Source: JAJTGZ01 sp964403525 (lineage in GTDB: Bacteria; Planctomycetota; Phycisphaerae; Phycisphaerales; UBA1924). From it: a stretch of DNA of 64,000 nt. The position numbers were made by a program, and so were the translations under genes. This document shows, piece by piece, positions 54,062 through 61,392 of this stretch. The DNA is taken from assembly GCA_964403525.1 (NCBI GenBank), contig CAYOGE010000010.1, positions 29,317 to 93,316 on the forward strand, given 5' to 3'. The notes beneath the pieces are model-generated. The model had not been told where the DNA came from. It worked only from the letters and a program-made list of their open reading frames with translations, and did not search any database. Each line of letters opens with the position of its first letter. Positions within the stretch are counted from its first letter, which is position 1.

Positions 54062-55090
54062 ATGAGCAGCAACCCCGCGACTTCGAAGGTCATCCTCTGC
54101 CCCGGACAGGGGGCGCAGGCCGTCGGCATGGGCAAGGCCTGGTGCGAGGCCTCGCCCGAAGCGCGCGCGGTCTTCGACGAGGCCGACCGCGCGCTCGCGG
54201 GCCGCCTGCCTGGGAACGCCAAGCTCAGCGACCTCTGCTTCAACGGCCCCGCTGAGGTTCTCAACCGCACCGACGTCAGCCAGCCGGCGATCTACACCTG
54301 CTCGGTCGCCGCCTGGCGTGGCATGTGCGCAAAGTGGAGCGCCGGCAGCGCGTCCGAGGCGGGCGTCATCGCCGCCGCCGGGCTCTCGCTGGGTGAGTAC
54401 ACCGCGCTGCACATCGCCGGGGTCTTCTCCTTCGCCGACGGCCTTGAACTCGTCGCCTTGCGCGGCCGCGCCATGCAGGATGCGGCCGAGGCCGTCCCCA
54501 GCGGCATGGTGGCGCTCATCGGCGCCACCGAAGAGCAGGCCGCGGCGGTGTGCGAAGAAGCGCGAGGGGGGGGGGGCGAGGTCCTCGTGCCGGCCAACTT
54601 CAACGCGCCGGGCCAGGTGGTGATCAGCGGCAGCAAGGGCGCGTGCGAACGCTCCGTCGGCGTCGCCACCGGCATGGGCCTCCGCGCGACGGTGCTCGCC
54701 GTCGCCGGGGCCTTCCACAGCCCGATCATGGCCCCCGCCGCCGACCGGCTCAAGACCGCCCTCGCCGCGACGACGATGCACGAACCGGCGAAGGGGAAGG
54801 ACGGTCCGATCGTCGTGGTCAGCAACGTCACGGCCCGGCCGCACGCCGCGGGCGGGGGTGCAAAGTCGGCCGAGGGGTTTGCTACCATTCAAGACGCCAT
54901 CCGCCAGCGGCTGGTGGAGCAGTTGCAGGCGCCCGTCCGGTGGTCGGAGGGGTGCAGGTGGCTGGTCGAAACCTACCCGGCGCCCGCGGCCGAGTTCCAC
55001 GAGCCCGCCCCGGGCAAGACGCTCGCGGGGCTCATGCGTCGGATCGAGAAGAGCGCCAAGGTCAACAACCATGATGAACCGTCTACTTAA
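54062..55090 (+). CDS. fabD: Malonyl-CoA:ACP transacylase
   Basis: A 342-residue enzyme that loads malonyl groups onto acyl carrier protein. It has CPGQGAQAVGMG at the N-terminus, the nucleophile elbow GLSLGEYTALHIAG (Ser109), FNAPGQVVISGSKGACERS, and the catalytic histidine in GAFHSPIMAPAADRL. TAAACT ends six bases before the ATG with no ribosome site, so the mRNA may be leaderless. A run of eleven G's at 54566-54576 lies in frame within a Gly stretch, an uncommon feature in a probably essential gene. Its last 20 bases overlap the lipoprotein gene. Confidence 0.96.
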   Translation: MSSNPATSKVILCPGQGAQAVGMGKAWCEASPEARAVFDEADRALAGRLPGNAKLSDLCFNGPAEVLNRTDVSQPAIYTCSVAAWRGMCAKWSAGSASEAGVIAAAGLSLGEYTALHIAGVFSFADGLELVALRGRAMQDAAEAVPSGMVALIGATEEQAAAVCEEARGGGGEVLVPANFNAPGQVVISGSKGACERSVGVATGMGLRATVLAVAGAFHSPIMAPAADRLKTALAATTMHEPAKGKDGPIVVVSNVTARPHAAGGGAKSAEGFATIQDAIRQRLVEQLQAPVRWSEGCRWLVETYPAPAAEFHEPAPGKTLAGLMRRIEKSAKVNNHDEPST

Positions 55091-56084
55091 CCCCCACAGC
55101 CTCTCCAGGCGCTTGCCCGTTGCGCTGGCCGCGGCGCTGGTCTGCGGCATGGTTCTCGCGCCCGGTTGCGAGAAGAAGAAGCCGCCGCCCCCGCCCCCGC
55201 CGCCCGTCGAGGCGCCGCCCCCCCCGGAGGTGTCGTTCGACTCGATCATGCAGACGCTCAAGTCCGACCCGCGGGTCGAGGCGGTGGGCAACCTGGGGAT
55301 CACCGACGACTCGTTCGCCCGCGCCGCCGTGCGCCTGGCCGACGCCTTCGCCCGCGGCAACGCCGATGCGCTCAAGGACATGGTGACCAACCGCGCCAAG
55401 GCCGTCGTCGAGTCGATGGAGAACGACGGCACCTGGGCCACGCTCACACCCCGCATCGAGAAGGTGCGCATCGTCTACGCCGGCGTCCGCTCGGCCGTCG
55501 GTGAGATCGAGCGTGCCCAGGGCATCGCCCAGATGAAGGCGATGCAGCCGGGCCAGATGAAGGCCTTCGAGGATGTGCTGATCAAGCGCGGGCTCGACGC
55601 CAACGAGATCGCACGCTTCAAGGCCGAGTACCAGCTCGAGCTCGACCGCAACCTCATCAACGCCCAGAACGATTCCGGCAAGCACGAGAGCGACGAGGGC
55701 GGCAGCGCAGACATCAACAGCGACTCGCCCCCCATGGCCCTGCTGATCGCCGTGCAGACGCCCGACGGCGCAGAGCTCCTGGGCTGGTCCGCACGCAAGA
55801 CCGGCGGCGAAGGCTCCGGCTCGTGGGTCTTCTCCAACGCCTCGACGCTCAGCTCCCTCCGCGCCAAGGCCTCCGACTGGGACGGCGTCGGCATGTTCGG
55901 CTTCTCGCTCGGCACCGGCAAGGCGCCCGTCGCCGCGCCCACACCCAAGCCCGCCGAGACCGCGCCCGGCAACAGCAACGGCGGTGGCCTCACGCCCGCC
56001 GGCGGCGGCGCGGGGGGTGGCAACACACCACCCACCGCTCTCCCCCCGCGCGACCCGCGCAAGCTCGTCCCCGGCAACAACTGA
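55071..56084 (+). CDS. Lipoprotein of unknown function between fabD and fabG
   Basis: A 337-residue protein with a type II signal (VALAAALVCGMVLAPGCEKKK; lipobox LAPGC) and a Pro-rich linker. The helical domain is EVSFDSIMQTLKSDPRV, ARAAVRLADAFARGNADALKDMVT, IAQMKAMQPGQMKAFEDVLIKRGLD; a compact C-terminal part (LLIAVQTPDGAELLGWSA) precedes a Gly/Pro-rich tail. No family recognised. It overlaps fabD by 20 bases and ends before a terminator, so it is probably made with FabD. A link with fatty-acid or envelope synthesis is only positional. Confidence 0.75.
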   Translation: MMNRLLNPHSLSRRLPVALAAALVCGMVLAPGCEKKKPPPPPPPPVEAPPPPEVSFDSIMQTLKSDPRVEAVGNLGITDDSFARAAVRLADAFARGNADALKDMVTNRAKAVVESMENDGTWATLTPRIEKVRIVYAGVRSAVGEIERAQGIAQMKAMQPGQMKAFEDVLIKRGLDANEIARFKAEYQLELDRNLINAQNDSGKHESDEGGSADINSDSPPMALLIAVQTPDGAELLGWSARKTGGEGSGSWVFSNASTLSSLRAKASDWDGVGMFGFSLGTGKAPVAAPTPKPAETAPGNSNGGGLTPAGGGAGGGNTPPTALPPRDPRKLVPGNN

Positions 56085-56102
56085 TCCTCACAAAGCTCCA
56101 CC

Positions 56103-56134
56103 AGGCCCCGGTCCAACGACCGGGGCTTGTTCGT
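56103..56134 (+). terminator. Rho-independent terminator
   Basis: Stem gccccggtc (56105-56113) / gaccggggc (56118-56126) with loop caac, then TTGTTCGTTG. It ends the fabD-lipoprotein transcript. Confidence 0.75.
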
Positions 56135-56196
56135 TGCTGCGCTCTCCGCGTTCTTCCCCCCCCACCCCCCTCCCCCCCGCGTTCTACCCTCGCACC

Positions 56197-56964
56197 ATGA
56201 CCACCCCCCCTCCCGCCGCCGCCCCCGCTCCCACCCGCACGGCCTTTGTCACCGGCGCTTCGCGCGGCATCGGCCGGGCGATCGCCCTGCGGCTGGCGCG
56301 TGATGGCCGCCACGTGGTGCTCTGCGCCCGCTCCGCCGGGCCGCTGGGTGAGCTCAAGGAGGAGATCGAGCGCGCCGGCGGCAAGGCCTCGGTCATCGTC
56401 GCCGATGTCGCCGACGGCAAGTCGCTCGCCGCCGCCGTCGAGCAGGCCAACACCGACACCGGGCGCCTCGACATCCTGGTCAACAACGCCGGCATCACCA
56501 GGGATGGCCTCATCCTCCGCATGAGCGACGAGGACTGGGCCTCGGTGCTCAGCACCAACCTCACCAGCGCCTTCGTCGCCTGCCGCGCTGCCGCGCGGCT
56601 CATGATGAAGAACCGCTTCGGCCGCATCGTCAACATCGCCAGCACCAGCGGGCTCGTCGGCAACGCCGGCCAGGCCAACTACGCCGCGGCCAAGGCGGGT
56701 CTCGTCGGCCTCACCAAGACCATCGCCCGCGAGCTCGGCTCAAAGGGTGTCACCGCCAACATCGTCGCCCCCGGCTACATCGCCACCGACATGACGCAGA
56801 ACCTCCCGCAGGAGGTCAAGGACCACATCACGCAACTCGTGCAGGTCAAACGCCTGGGCACCCCAGACGACATCGCCGCCGCCGTCGCCTACGCAACCAG
56901 CGACGAGGCGGGCTTCTTCACCGGCCAGGTGCTGACCGTCGACGGCGGCATGACGATGTGCTGA
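56197..56964 (+). CDS. fabG: 3-oxoacyl-ACP reductase
   Basis: A 255-residue SDR enzyme that reduces 3-oxoacyl-ACP with NADPH in fatty-acid elongation. TGASRGIGRAIAL is the cofactor loop; LVNNAGITRDGL follows; the catalytic tetrad lies in IASTSGLVGNAGQANYAAAKAG (Ser149, Tyr162, Lys166); PGYIATDMTQNLP and GQVLTVDGGMTM close the fold. The start at 56197 follows TACCCT by six bases and has no ribosome site, so it probably has its own leaderless transcript behind the terminator. acpP, which often follows fabG, is absent here. Confidence 0.97.
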   Translation: MTTPPPAAAPAPTRTAFVTGASRGIGRAIALRLARDGRHVVLCARSAGPLGELKEEIERAGGKASVIVADVADGKSLAAAVEQANTDTGRLDILVNNAGITRDGLILRMSDEDWASVLSTNLTSAFVACRAAARLMMKNRFGRIVNIASTSGLVGNAGQANYAAAKAGLVGLTKTIARELGSKGVTANIVAPGYIATDMTQNLPQEVKDHITQLVQVKRLGTPDDIAAAVAYATSDEAGFFTGQVLTVDGGMTMC

Positions 56965-57027
56965 TTCGCCGGTAAACAACCCGGAATCACCGTGGCACAG
57001 ACCCGCCGCTTCGGGTACATTGCTGGT

Positions 57028-57906
57028 ATGAACGACATCGAACGCCGAGCGCTCATCGGGGCCGCCGGGATCGGGGCCATCGCCGCGCTCTCTAAGGCCG
57101 GTCCGCTCAACCCGCCCGCGGGGGCTGTCACCGGCACCGGCCGCACGCTCGACGAGGTCTACAACAGGATCGCCACACCCCCCGCCGTCGGCGGGTACGA
57201 CGGTCGCAGGCCCATCCCCGGCGGGAGCACGCCCTACATCATCGCCACTCCGGGCTCGTACGTGCTCACCGGCAACCTCACCACCAGCGGGACCGCCATC
57301 ACCGTCAGTGTCGACAACGTCACCATCGACCTCAACGGCTTCACCGTCGCCAACACCCTCGCCTCGGGGCAGACCTTCGTGGCGAACACGGTCTCCAACA
57401 TCTGCCTCCGCAACGGTCGGGTCACCGGTGGCGCGTACTGCATCAACTTCCAGGGCGTCGCCAACGACTGCATCGTCGAGGACATCCAGACCGCCAGCGC
57501 CCTCAACGCCGGCATCATCTTCGGGAACAGTTCAAGCCGGGGCTGCATCGTCCGCCGCTGCACCGCCGGCAACATCGGCTCGACGAGCACCGCCAGCTCC
57601 GGCAACATGTCGCTCTGGGGCATCTACTTCGCCGGCCTGGCGGGCCGCGTTGAAGACTGCACCGTCACGCGGCTGGTCTACAACGGCAGCGGCACGCCCA
57701 CATACATCGGCATCTTCGTCCCAGCCGCCGGCGCGGTGACGGGCAACTGCGTCAGCAACTGCACCATCAGCCAGCTCGCCGCAACCACCGGCATCGGCCT
57801 GCTCATGGGCGGCAACGGTCTCTACCGCAACAACACGGTCCTGCACTTCACCACCGCGTTCAGCACCGCCGGCTCGGCCAACGGCGGCGGCAACTCCTCG
57901 ATCTGA
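57028..57906 (+). CDS. Right-handed beta-helix-like protein with twin-arginine signal (copy 1)
   Basis: A 292-residue protein. MNDIERRALIGAAGIGAIAAL looks like a Tat signal (RR followed by a hydrophobic stretch), although the -1/+2 residues are not a perfect SRRxFLK. The body has VDNVTIDLNGFTVAN, SNICLRNGRVTGG and the repeating coil pattern NDCIVEDIQTA, RGCIVRRCTAG, GRVEDCTVTRL, typical of parallel beta-helices. TACATT ends six bases before the ATG. Copy 2 follows 57 bases later. Function is unknown; carbohydrate binding or lyase activity is a guess from fold only. Confidence 0.8.
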   Translation: MNDIERRALIGAAGIGAIAALSKAGPLNPPAGAVTGTGRTLDEVYNRIATPPAVGGYDGRRPIPGGSTPYIIATPGSYVLTGNLTTSGTAITVSVDNVTIDLNGFTVANTLASGQTFVANTVSNICLRNGRVTGGAYCINFQGVANDCIVEDIQTASALNAGIIFGNSSSRGCIVRRCTAGNIGSTSTASSGNMSLWGIYFAGLAGRVEDCTVTRLVYNGSGTPTYIGIFVPAAGAVTGNCVSNCTISQLAATTGIGLLMGGNGLYRNNTVLHFTTAFSTAGSANGGGNSSI

Positions 57907-57963
57907 CGAGAGTCCCCGCGAGGAACCTCCAGCAGTCAACCGGCCGCACGAAAGGCTCAGCCC

Positions 57964-58833
57964 ATGAACGACATCGAACGCCGCACGCTCATCGGGGCCG
58001 CAGGGATCGGCGCCATCGCCGCACTCGCCAAGGCCGGGGGGGGCCCGCTCAACCCGCCCGCCGGTGCCGTCGCCCCCACCGGCCGCACCACCGACGAGAT
58101 CTACAACAAGATCCCCTCCGTCGGCGGGTTCGACGGCCGCACGCCCATCCCCGGCGGCAGCAGCGCCGTCACGCTCTCTGCGCCCGGCTCGTACGTGCTC
58201 ACCGGCAACATCGCCAGCGCTACCAACGCCCTGGTGATCTCCGGCGACGGCATCACCGTCGACCTCAACGGCTTCACCGTGACCTGCACCGGTACCGCGT
58301 CGAACGTCATCTCCATCATCGGCGTGCGGACGCGCATCGTGGTCCGCAACGGCACCGTCGTCGGCGGCCTCAAGGGGGTCGCGATCAACGCCGCGACCAC
58401 CAACTGCCTGCTGGAGGACCTGACCGTCGTCAGCCCCAAGAACACCGGCATCGGCTTCAACGTCCTGAACGCATCGACCAACACCGTCCGCCGCTGCACC
58501 GTCATCGATGTCGGCTCAACCTCCACCGCCACCGACGGCAACCTCACGCTCATCGGCATCTCGCTGGCCGGCGCTCAGAACCGCGTCGAGGACTGCTCGG
58601 TCAACGGGATGGTGTACAACGGCGTCGGCACGCCGACCTTCCTTGCCATCGATTTCAGCAGCGGCGCCGCCACCAGCTTTGCCAACCAGGTCTCCCGCTG
58701 CATCGTCTCCGCGATCCTGCCCGTGAACGGCTCTGGGATCCGCTTCACAGGCGCCGGCATCTACCGCGACAACGCCGTCTTCAACTTCACATCCGCGTAC
58801 ACCGGCGGCACCAACGGCGGCGGCAACTTCTGA
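57964..58833 (+). CDS. Right-handed beta-helix-like protein with twin-arginine signal (copy 2)
   Basis: A 289-residue tandem paralogue of the preceding gene. MNDIERRTLIGAAGIGAIAAL is almost identical, and the NPPAGAV and VGGFDGR-PIPGGS elements, the GITVDLNGFTV strand and the coils NCLLEDLTVVSP, NTVRRCTVIDVGSTSTA, NRVEDCSVNGMVYNG recur, but the middle is diverged. It has an AAAGG-type ribosome site, unlike copy 1, so it is probably the second gene of a two-gene transcript. The two share roughly half their residues by eye. A run of nine G's lies near the start of the coding part. Confidence 0.8.
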   Translation: MNDIERRTLIGAAGIGAIAALAKAGGGPLNPPAGAVAPTGRTTDEIYNKIPSVGGFDGRTPIPGGSSAVTLSAPGSYVLTGNIASATNALVISGDGITVDLNGFTVTCTGTASNVISIIGVRTRIVVRNGTVVGGLKGVAINAATTNCLLEDLTVVSPKNTGIGFNVLNASTNTVRRCTVIDVGSTSTATDGNLTLIGISLAGAQNRVEDCSVNGMVYNGVGTPTFLAIDFSSGAATSFANQVSRCIVSAILPVNGSGIRFTGAGIYRDNAVFNFTSAYTGGTNGGGNF

Positions 58834-58873
58834 GGAGGTCGTCGCCAGGCGCCAGTCGCGAGGGGGGGAGGGG

Positions 58874-58952
58874 GAAGCAGAAGCAGAAGCAGAGGCAGAA
58901 GCAGAGGCACCAGGCATCAGGCATCAGGCATCAGGCATCAGGCATCAGGCAT
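58874..58952. repeat. AAGCAG and CAGGCAT tandem arrays
   Basis: Imperfect six-base units (AAGCAG/AGGCAG, 58874-58908) are followed by six exact copies of the 7-mer CAGGCAT (58911-58952), between the beta-helix genes and the fibronectin-III gene. Confidence 0.85.
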
Positions 58953-58970
58953 TTGTGAAAGGCAGGGAAA

Positions 58971-59007
58971 CGAAAAGCCCCGGGGGGGGGGGGGTCCCCA
59001 CGGGGCT
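58971..59007 (-). terminator. Terminator of the fibronectin-III gene, with G13 tract
   Basis: On the minus strand AGCCCCG (59001-59007) pairs with CGGGGCT (58976-58982), followed by TTTCGTTT. A 13-base G run on the plus strand lies inside the loop. Confidence 0.6.
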
Positions 59008-59039
59008 GTGGACGGTTCCTGACTTCTGCCTTCCACTGT

Positions 59040-59072
59040 TGCCTGATGCCTGTTGCCTGATGCCTGTTGCCT
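59040..59072. repeat. Inverse-complement copies of the CAGGCAT array
   Basis: Alternating GCCTGAT and GCCTGTT 7-mers, the reverse complement of CAGGCAT-type units, face the array 88 bases to the left. Confidence 0.8.
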
Positions 59073-59079
59073 CTCTCTC

Positions 59080-59781
59080 TCACGCCGCCATCTTCACCGG
59101 CCCGCCGGTGCTGACGCTCGCGATGAACGCCTCGCCCGTGCCGTTGTGGCCGAAGACGACGCTCACCGGGCCGCTGGGTGTGCCGACGAGTCCGCTGCGG
59201 GTGGCGGTGATGTTGTACTGCACCACCGCCGCGCCCGCGGGGAGCGTCAGGTCGGTGAAGCTCTTGACGCTCGAGAGCCCCAGCGGCGTCCACGCGCCGG
59301 TGGTGCCGACGCGGCGCTCGACGGTGTAGACGGTGCCGTTGGTGCTGCCGGGGTTGTTGCACTTCCACGTCAGCTTGAGGTTGCCGTTGACGGTGTTGAG
59401 GTTCGCCTTCACGCCCGTGCACTGGCCCGGCTGCTGGTTGGGCGTGTACGGCTTGGGTGCGCGGATGTCGGCGGCGATGAAGACCGCCTCGGGGTTGGCC
59501 TGCGTCGTCGAGAACGACTTGATGATGCTCACATCGCTCAGCGCCAGCGAGCGCGCGGCCGCCTTGGTCTGCTTCCAGTTGTCGTACGCCTGACGCAACG
59601 CGAGCTTCGCGTCGGCCAGCTCGTTCCAGTACTTGTCAACATCGCCCGCCGCCGCGGTGAAGGCCGAGGTCTGCGCGGTGCTGAGCCCGATCTGGGCGCG
59701 GTTGGTGACCCACAGCGGCGCGTGGGAGTTCATGAACGCAACGAACTCGAGGTCAACGGTGGGGACAACGGGCGTGGACAT
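59080..59781 (-). CDS. Fibronectin type III protein without signal peptide, function unknown
   Basis: A 233-residue protein starting MSTPVVPTVDLEFVAFMNS with AGGAG six bases upstream. The N-terminal half is helical (TAAAGDVDKYWNELADAKLALRQ; WKQTKAAARSLALSDVSII). The C-terminal half is a fibronectin III-like domain (GNLKLTWKCNNPGSTNGTVYTVERR; SSVKSFTDLTLPAGAAVVQYNI). No signal peptide or membrane helix is visible. I do not recognise a full-length family. It is isolated, with a long repeat-rich gap upstream. Confidence 0.75.
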   Translation of the reverse strand: MSTPVVPTVDLEFVAFMNSHAPLWVTNRAQIGLSTAQTSAFTAAAGDVDKYWNELADAKLALRQAYDNWKQTKAAARSLALSDVSIIKSFSTTQANPEAVFIAADIRAPKPYTPNQQPGQCTGVKANLNTVNGNLKLTWKCNNPGSTNGTVYTVERRVGTTGAWTPLGLSSVKSFTDLTLPAGAAVVQYNITATRSGLVGTPSGPVSVVFGHNGTGEAFIASVSTGGPVKMAA

Positions 59782-60009
59782 GGGAGACTCCTGGTGGCGC
59801 GAGCGGGGGACGTAAGACTTGAGACTTGAGCCGTGAGAGGAGAGGAAACGCTCCTGCCCGTTCACGACCCGCGCCTCACCGCTCGCGTGCCCTGAAGTTC
59901 GGCGAACGCGGAGCGCGACTGAAGCCGTCAGCCGATTTCACGAGCGATTTTCCTTAAACCGCCGCTGGCGGGCCAGGAACCGGGTTTCCTCCGCTGAAAA
60001 AACCGGATC

Positions 60010-60135
60010 GGCAACGGTTTTTCTGCGCTGCGCAACAGGTTTTTCGGAAAGCGCAACGGTTTTTCTGCGCAGCGCAGCAGGTTTTTTGCGCCGCGCAACA
60101 GGTTCTCCGCGCTGCGCAACAGGTTCTCCGCGATC
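60010..60135. repeat. Six 21-bp tandem repeat units
   Basis: Six head-to-tail 21-base units with consensus CGCAACAGGTTTTTCCGCGCTG-like text (shown by CGCAACAGGTTCTCCGCGCTG at 60094-60114). On the minus strand each unit reads as seven codons (approximately SAENLLR). I do not call it a gene: no start codon or ribosome site is convincing. Confidence 0.8.
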
Positions 60136-60164
60136 AACCGTTGCGCCCCGGGAACTTCAAGACA

Positions 60165-60425
60165 GGTTCACCACAGAGACACAGAGACACAGAGAACCAG
60201 AGAAACACAGAGAGGAAAAGCGCGCGTCGAGGCAACGCCGCCCTCACCCATTCTCTTCTCTCCTCTTCTCTCCTCTTCTCTCCTCTTCTCTCCTCTTCTC
60301 TCCTCTTCTCTCCTCTCCTCTTCTCTCCTCTCCTCTCCTCTCCTCTTCTCTGTGTCTCTGTGCCTCTGTGGTGAACCCTCTTCTGTCTTGATCCGTGTCC
60401 GATCCGTGTTCATCCGTGGCAAAAA
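60165..60425. repeat. CACAGAG-type inverted intergenic repeat, copy C
   Basis: Left arm GGTTCACCACAGAGACAC... (60165-60216) and right arm ending GTCTCTGTGCCTCTGTGGTGAACC (to 60376) are near-perfect inverted repeats. The right side continues with CTTGATCCGTGT and ATCCGTG units to 60418. Same element as at 28.5 kb. Confidence 0.9.
60251..60350. repeat. 10-bp pyrimidine minisatellite (TCCTCTTCTC)
   Basis: Ten consecutive 10-base units of the type TCCTCTTCTC, some with one or two changes, embedded in repeat copy C. One strand is purely pyrimidine. Confidence 0.9.
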
Positions 60426-60460
60426 CAAATCCGCCGCGCGGCTCAGGCCGCGCGGCGGGG
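60421..60460 (-). terminator. Rho-independent terminator of the 60.5-61.1 kb PEP-CTERM gene
   Basis: Minus-strand stem CCGCCGCGCGGC / GCCGCGCGGCGG with a 3-4 base loop, followed by ATTTGTTTTTG. Confidence 0.8.
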
Positions 60461-60485
60461 GGGAACTGGTTCATGCCGGAACGGA

Positions 60486-61070
60486 TCAGCGGCGGCGGCG
60501 CATCGAGGCGAGCGAGCCGAGGCCGAGCAGCGCGGCCGCGCCGGGCGCGGGGACCTGCGTGACCGTCAGCGTGAAGGTGCCGTCGGTCGTGTTGGCGGTG
60601 AACGCCGTGACGGTGACGGTCCAGTCGCCGCTGGTGAAGCTGCCGGCGCCGCTCCAGGGCAGCGTGCCGGAGAACTGGCCGTTGGTCTGCACGCCGGCGC
60701 CGACGGCGGGCGTCAGCGGCGAATCGGCGCCGTAGACGACCAGGTCGGGCATCGAGGCGAAGGGGCGCGAGAAGGGGTCGGCGGTGGTGCCGAAGTAGAA
60801 CGAGAGGGCGTTGTACCCGCCCGGGCGCGTGAAGGTGAAGGTGTTGGCGCCCAGGGTCAGCGCATGGGTGGTGCCGCGCGGTGCGCCGTTGATCGAGAAG
60901 GCGCTGTTGTTGGTGCCGACGATGTTGTCGTACTCGGCCGGCTCGCTGACCGATTGGCCGTTGGCACCGGCGAGGTACTGCACCGCGCCAGAGAGCCACA
61001 GCTGGGCGGAGGCGGATGTCGAACAGACCCCCGCGGCGATCGCCGCGACACCGAACATCATTGACTTCAT
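60486..61070 (-). CDS. Secreted protein with PEP-CTERM-like tail (cluster gene 1)
   Basis: A 194-residue exported protein from the ATG at 61070 (KSMMFGVAAIAAGVCSTSASA signal). The body is beta-rich, with TFTFTRPGGYNALSFYFGTT and GDWTVTVTAFTANTTDGTF. The tail is VPAPGAAALLGLGSLASMRRRR-like: PAP instead of PEP, hydrophobic helix, Arg cluster. The leader resembles that of the gene at 61393-62112. Role unknown; exosortase-mediated surface display is inferred from the tail. Confidence 0.82.
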   Translation of the reverse strand: MKSMMFGVAAIAAGVCSTSASAQLWLSGAVQYLAGANGQSVSEPAEYDNIVGTNNSAFSINGAPRGTTHALTLGANTFTFTRPGGYNALSFYFGTTADPFSRPFASMPDLVVYGADSPLTPAVGAGVQTNGQFSGTLPWSGAGSFTSGDWTVTVTAFTANTTDGTFTLTVTQVPAPGAAALLGLGSLASMRRRR

Positions 61071-61256
61071 GATCTCACTTCCCTTGCACGAAGAGCATAC
61101 ACACAACCCGGCCGCGACAGCCGGCCCGCCGACGCTGCGGGCACACCCAGACTAACCCACAATCCCGGACGCGGCAAGGAAGAAAGCAGGGGAATCTGCC
61201 CCTCCGATCCTCCCCGGCCTTTCCCAACTTCTCACTTCCCCCCACCCCCGCCTCTC

Positions 61257-61322
61257 TCTTCTCTGTGCCTCTGTGCCTCTGTGGTGAACTGCCTTCTGTC
61301 TTGATCCGTGTCCATCCGAGGC
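61257..61322. repeat. CACAGAG-type repeat, single arm (copy D)
   Basis: CTCTTCTCTGTGCCTCTGTG... through GTGGTGAAC followed by CTTGATCCGTGTCCATCCG. This is one arm of the element at 60.2 kb; the opposite arm is missing. Confidence 0.85.
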
Positions 61323-61323
61323 C

Positions 61324-61368
61324 AGAAACAGAACCGCCGCGCGGCCCGCAACCGGGCCGCACGGCGTT
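61324..61368 (-). terminator. Rho-independent terminator of the 61.4-62.1 kb PEP-CTERM gene
   Basis: Minus-strand stem CGCCGTGCGGCCCG (61353-61366) / CGGGCCGCGCGGCG (61335-61348) with a four-base loop, then GTTCTGTTTCTG. Confidence 0.75.
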
Positions 61369-61392
61369 GGGAATGGAGCGGGTCGGAACGGA

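Noticed and set aside
56985..57010. Sigma-54 promoter before beta-helix 1 (TGGCAC)
   Set aside because: The -12 element TTGC is missing at the correct spacing; a TACATT box near the ATG fits better.
60010..60135. CRISPR array
   Set aside because: Units are contiguous 21-mers with no spacers and no cas genes anywhere in the window.
59928..60137. Small protein made of heptad repeats from the 21-bp array
   Set aside because: The frame opens with TTG, has no ribosome site or -10 box, and its ends are not conserved-looking. Kept as a repeat and a finding only.
60086..60428. Proteins predicted from the CACAGAG repeats (HRDTE/LCLCG-type peptides)
   Set aside because: These peptides arise from the inverted repeat in any frame; they have no start signals and are known spurious translations.
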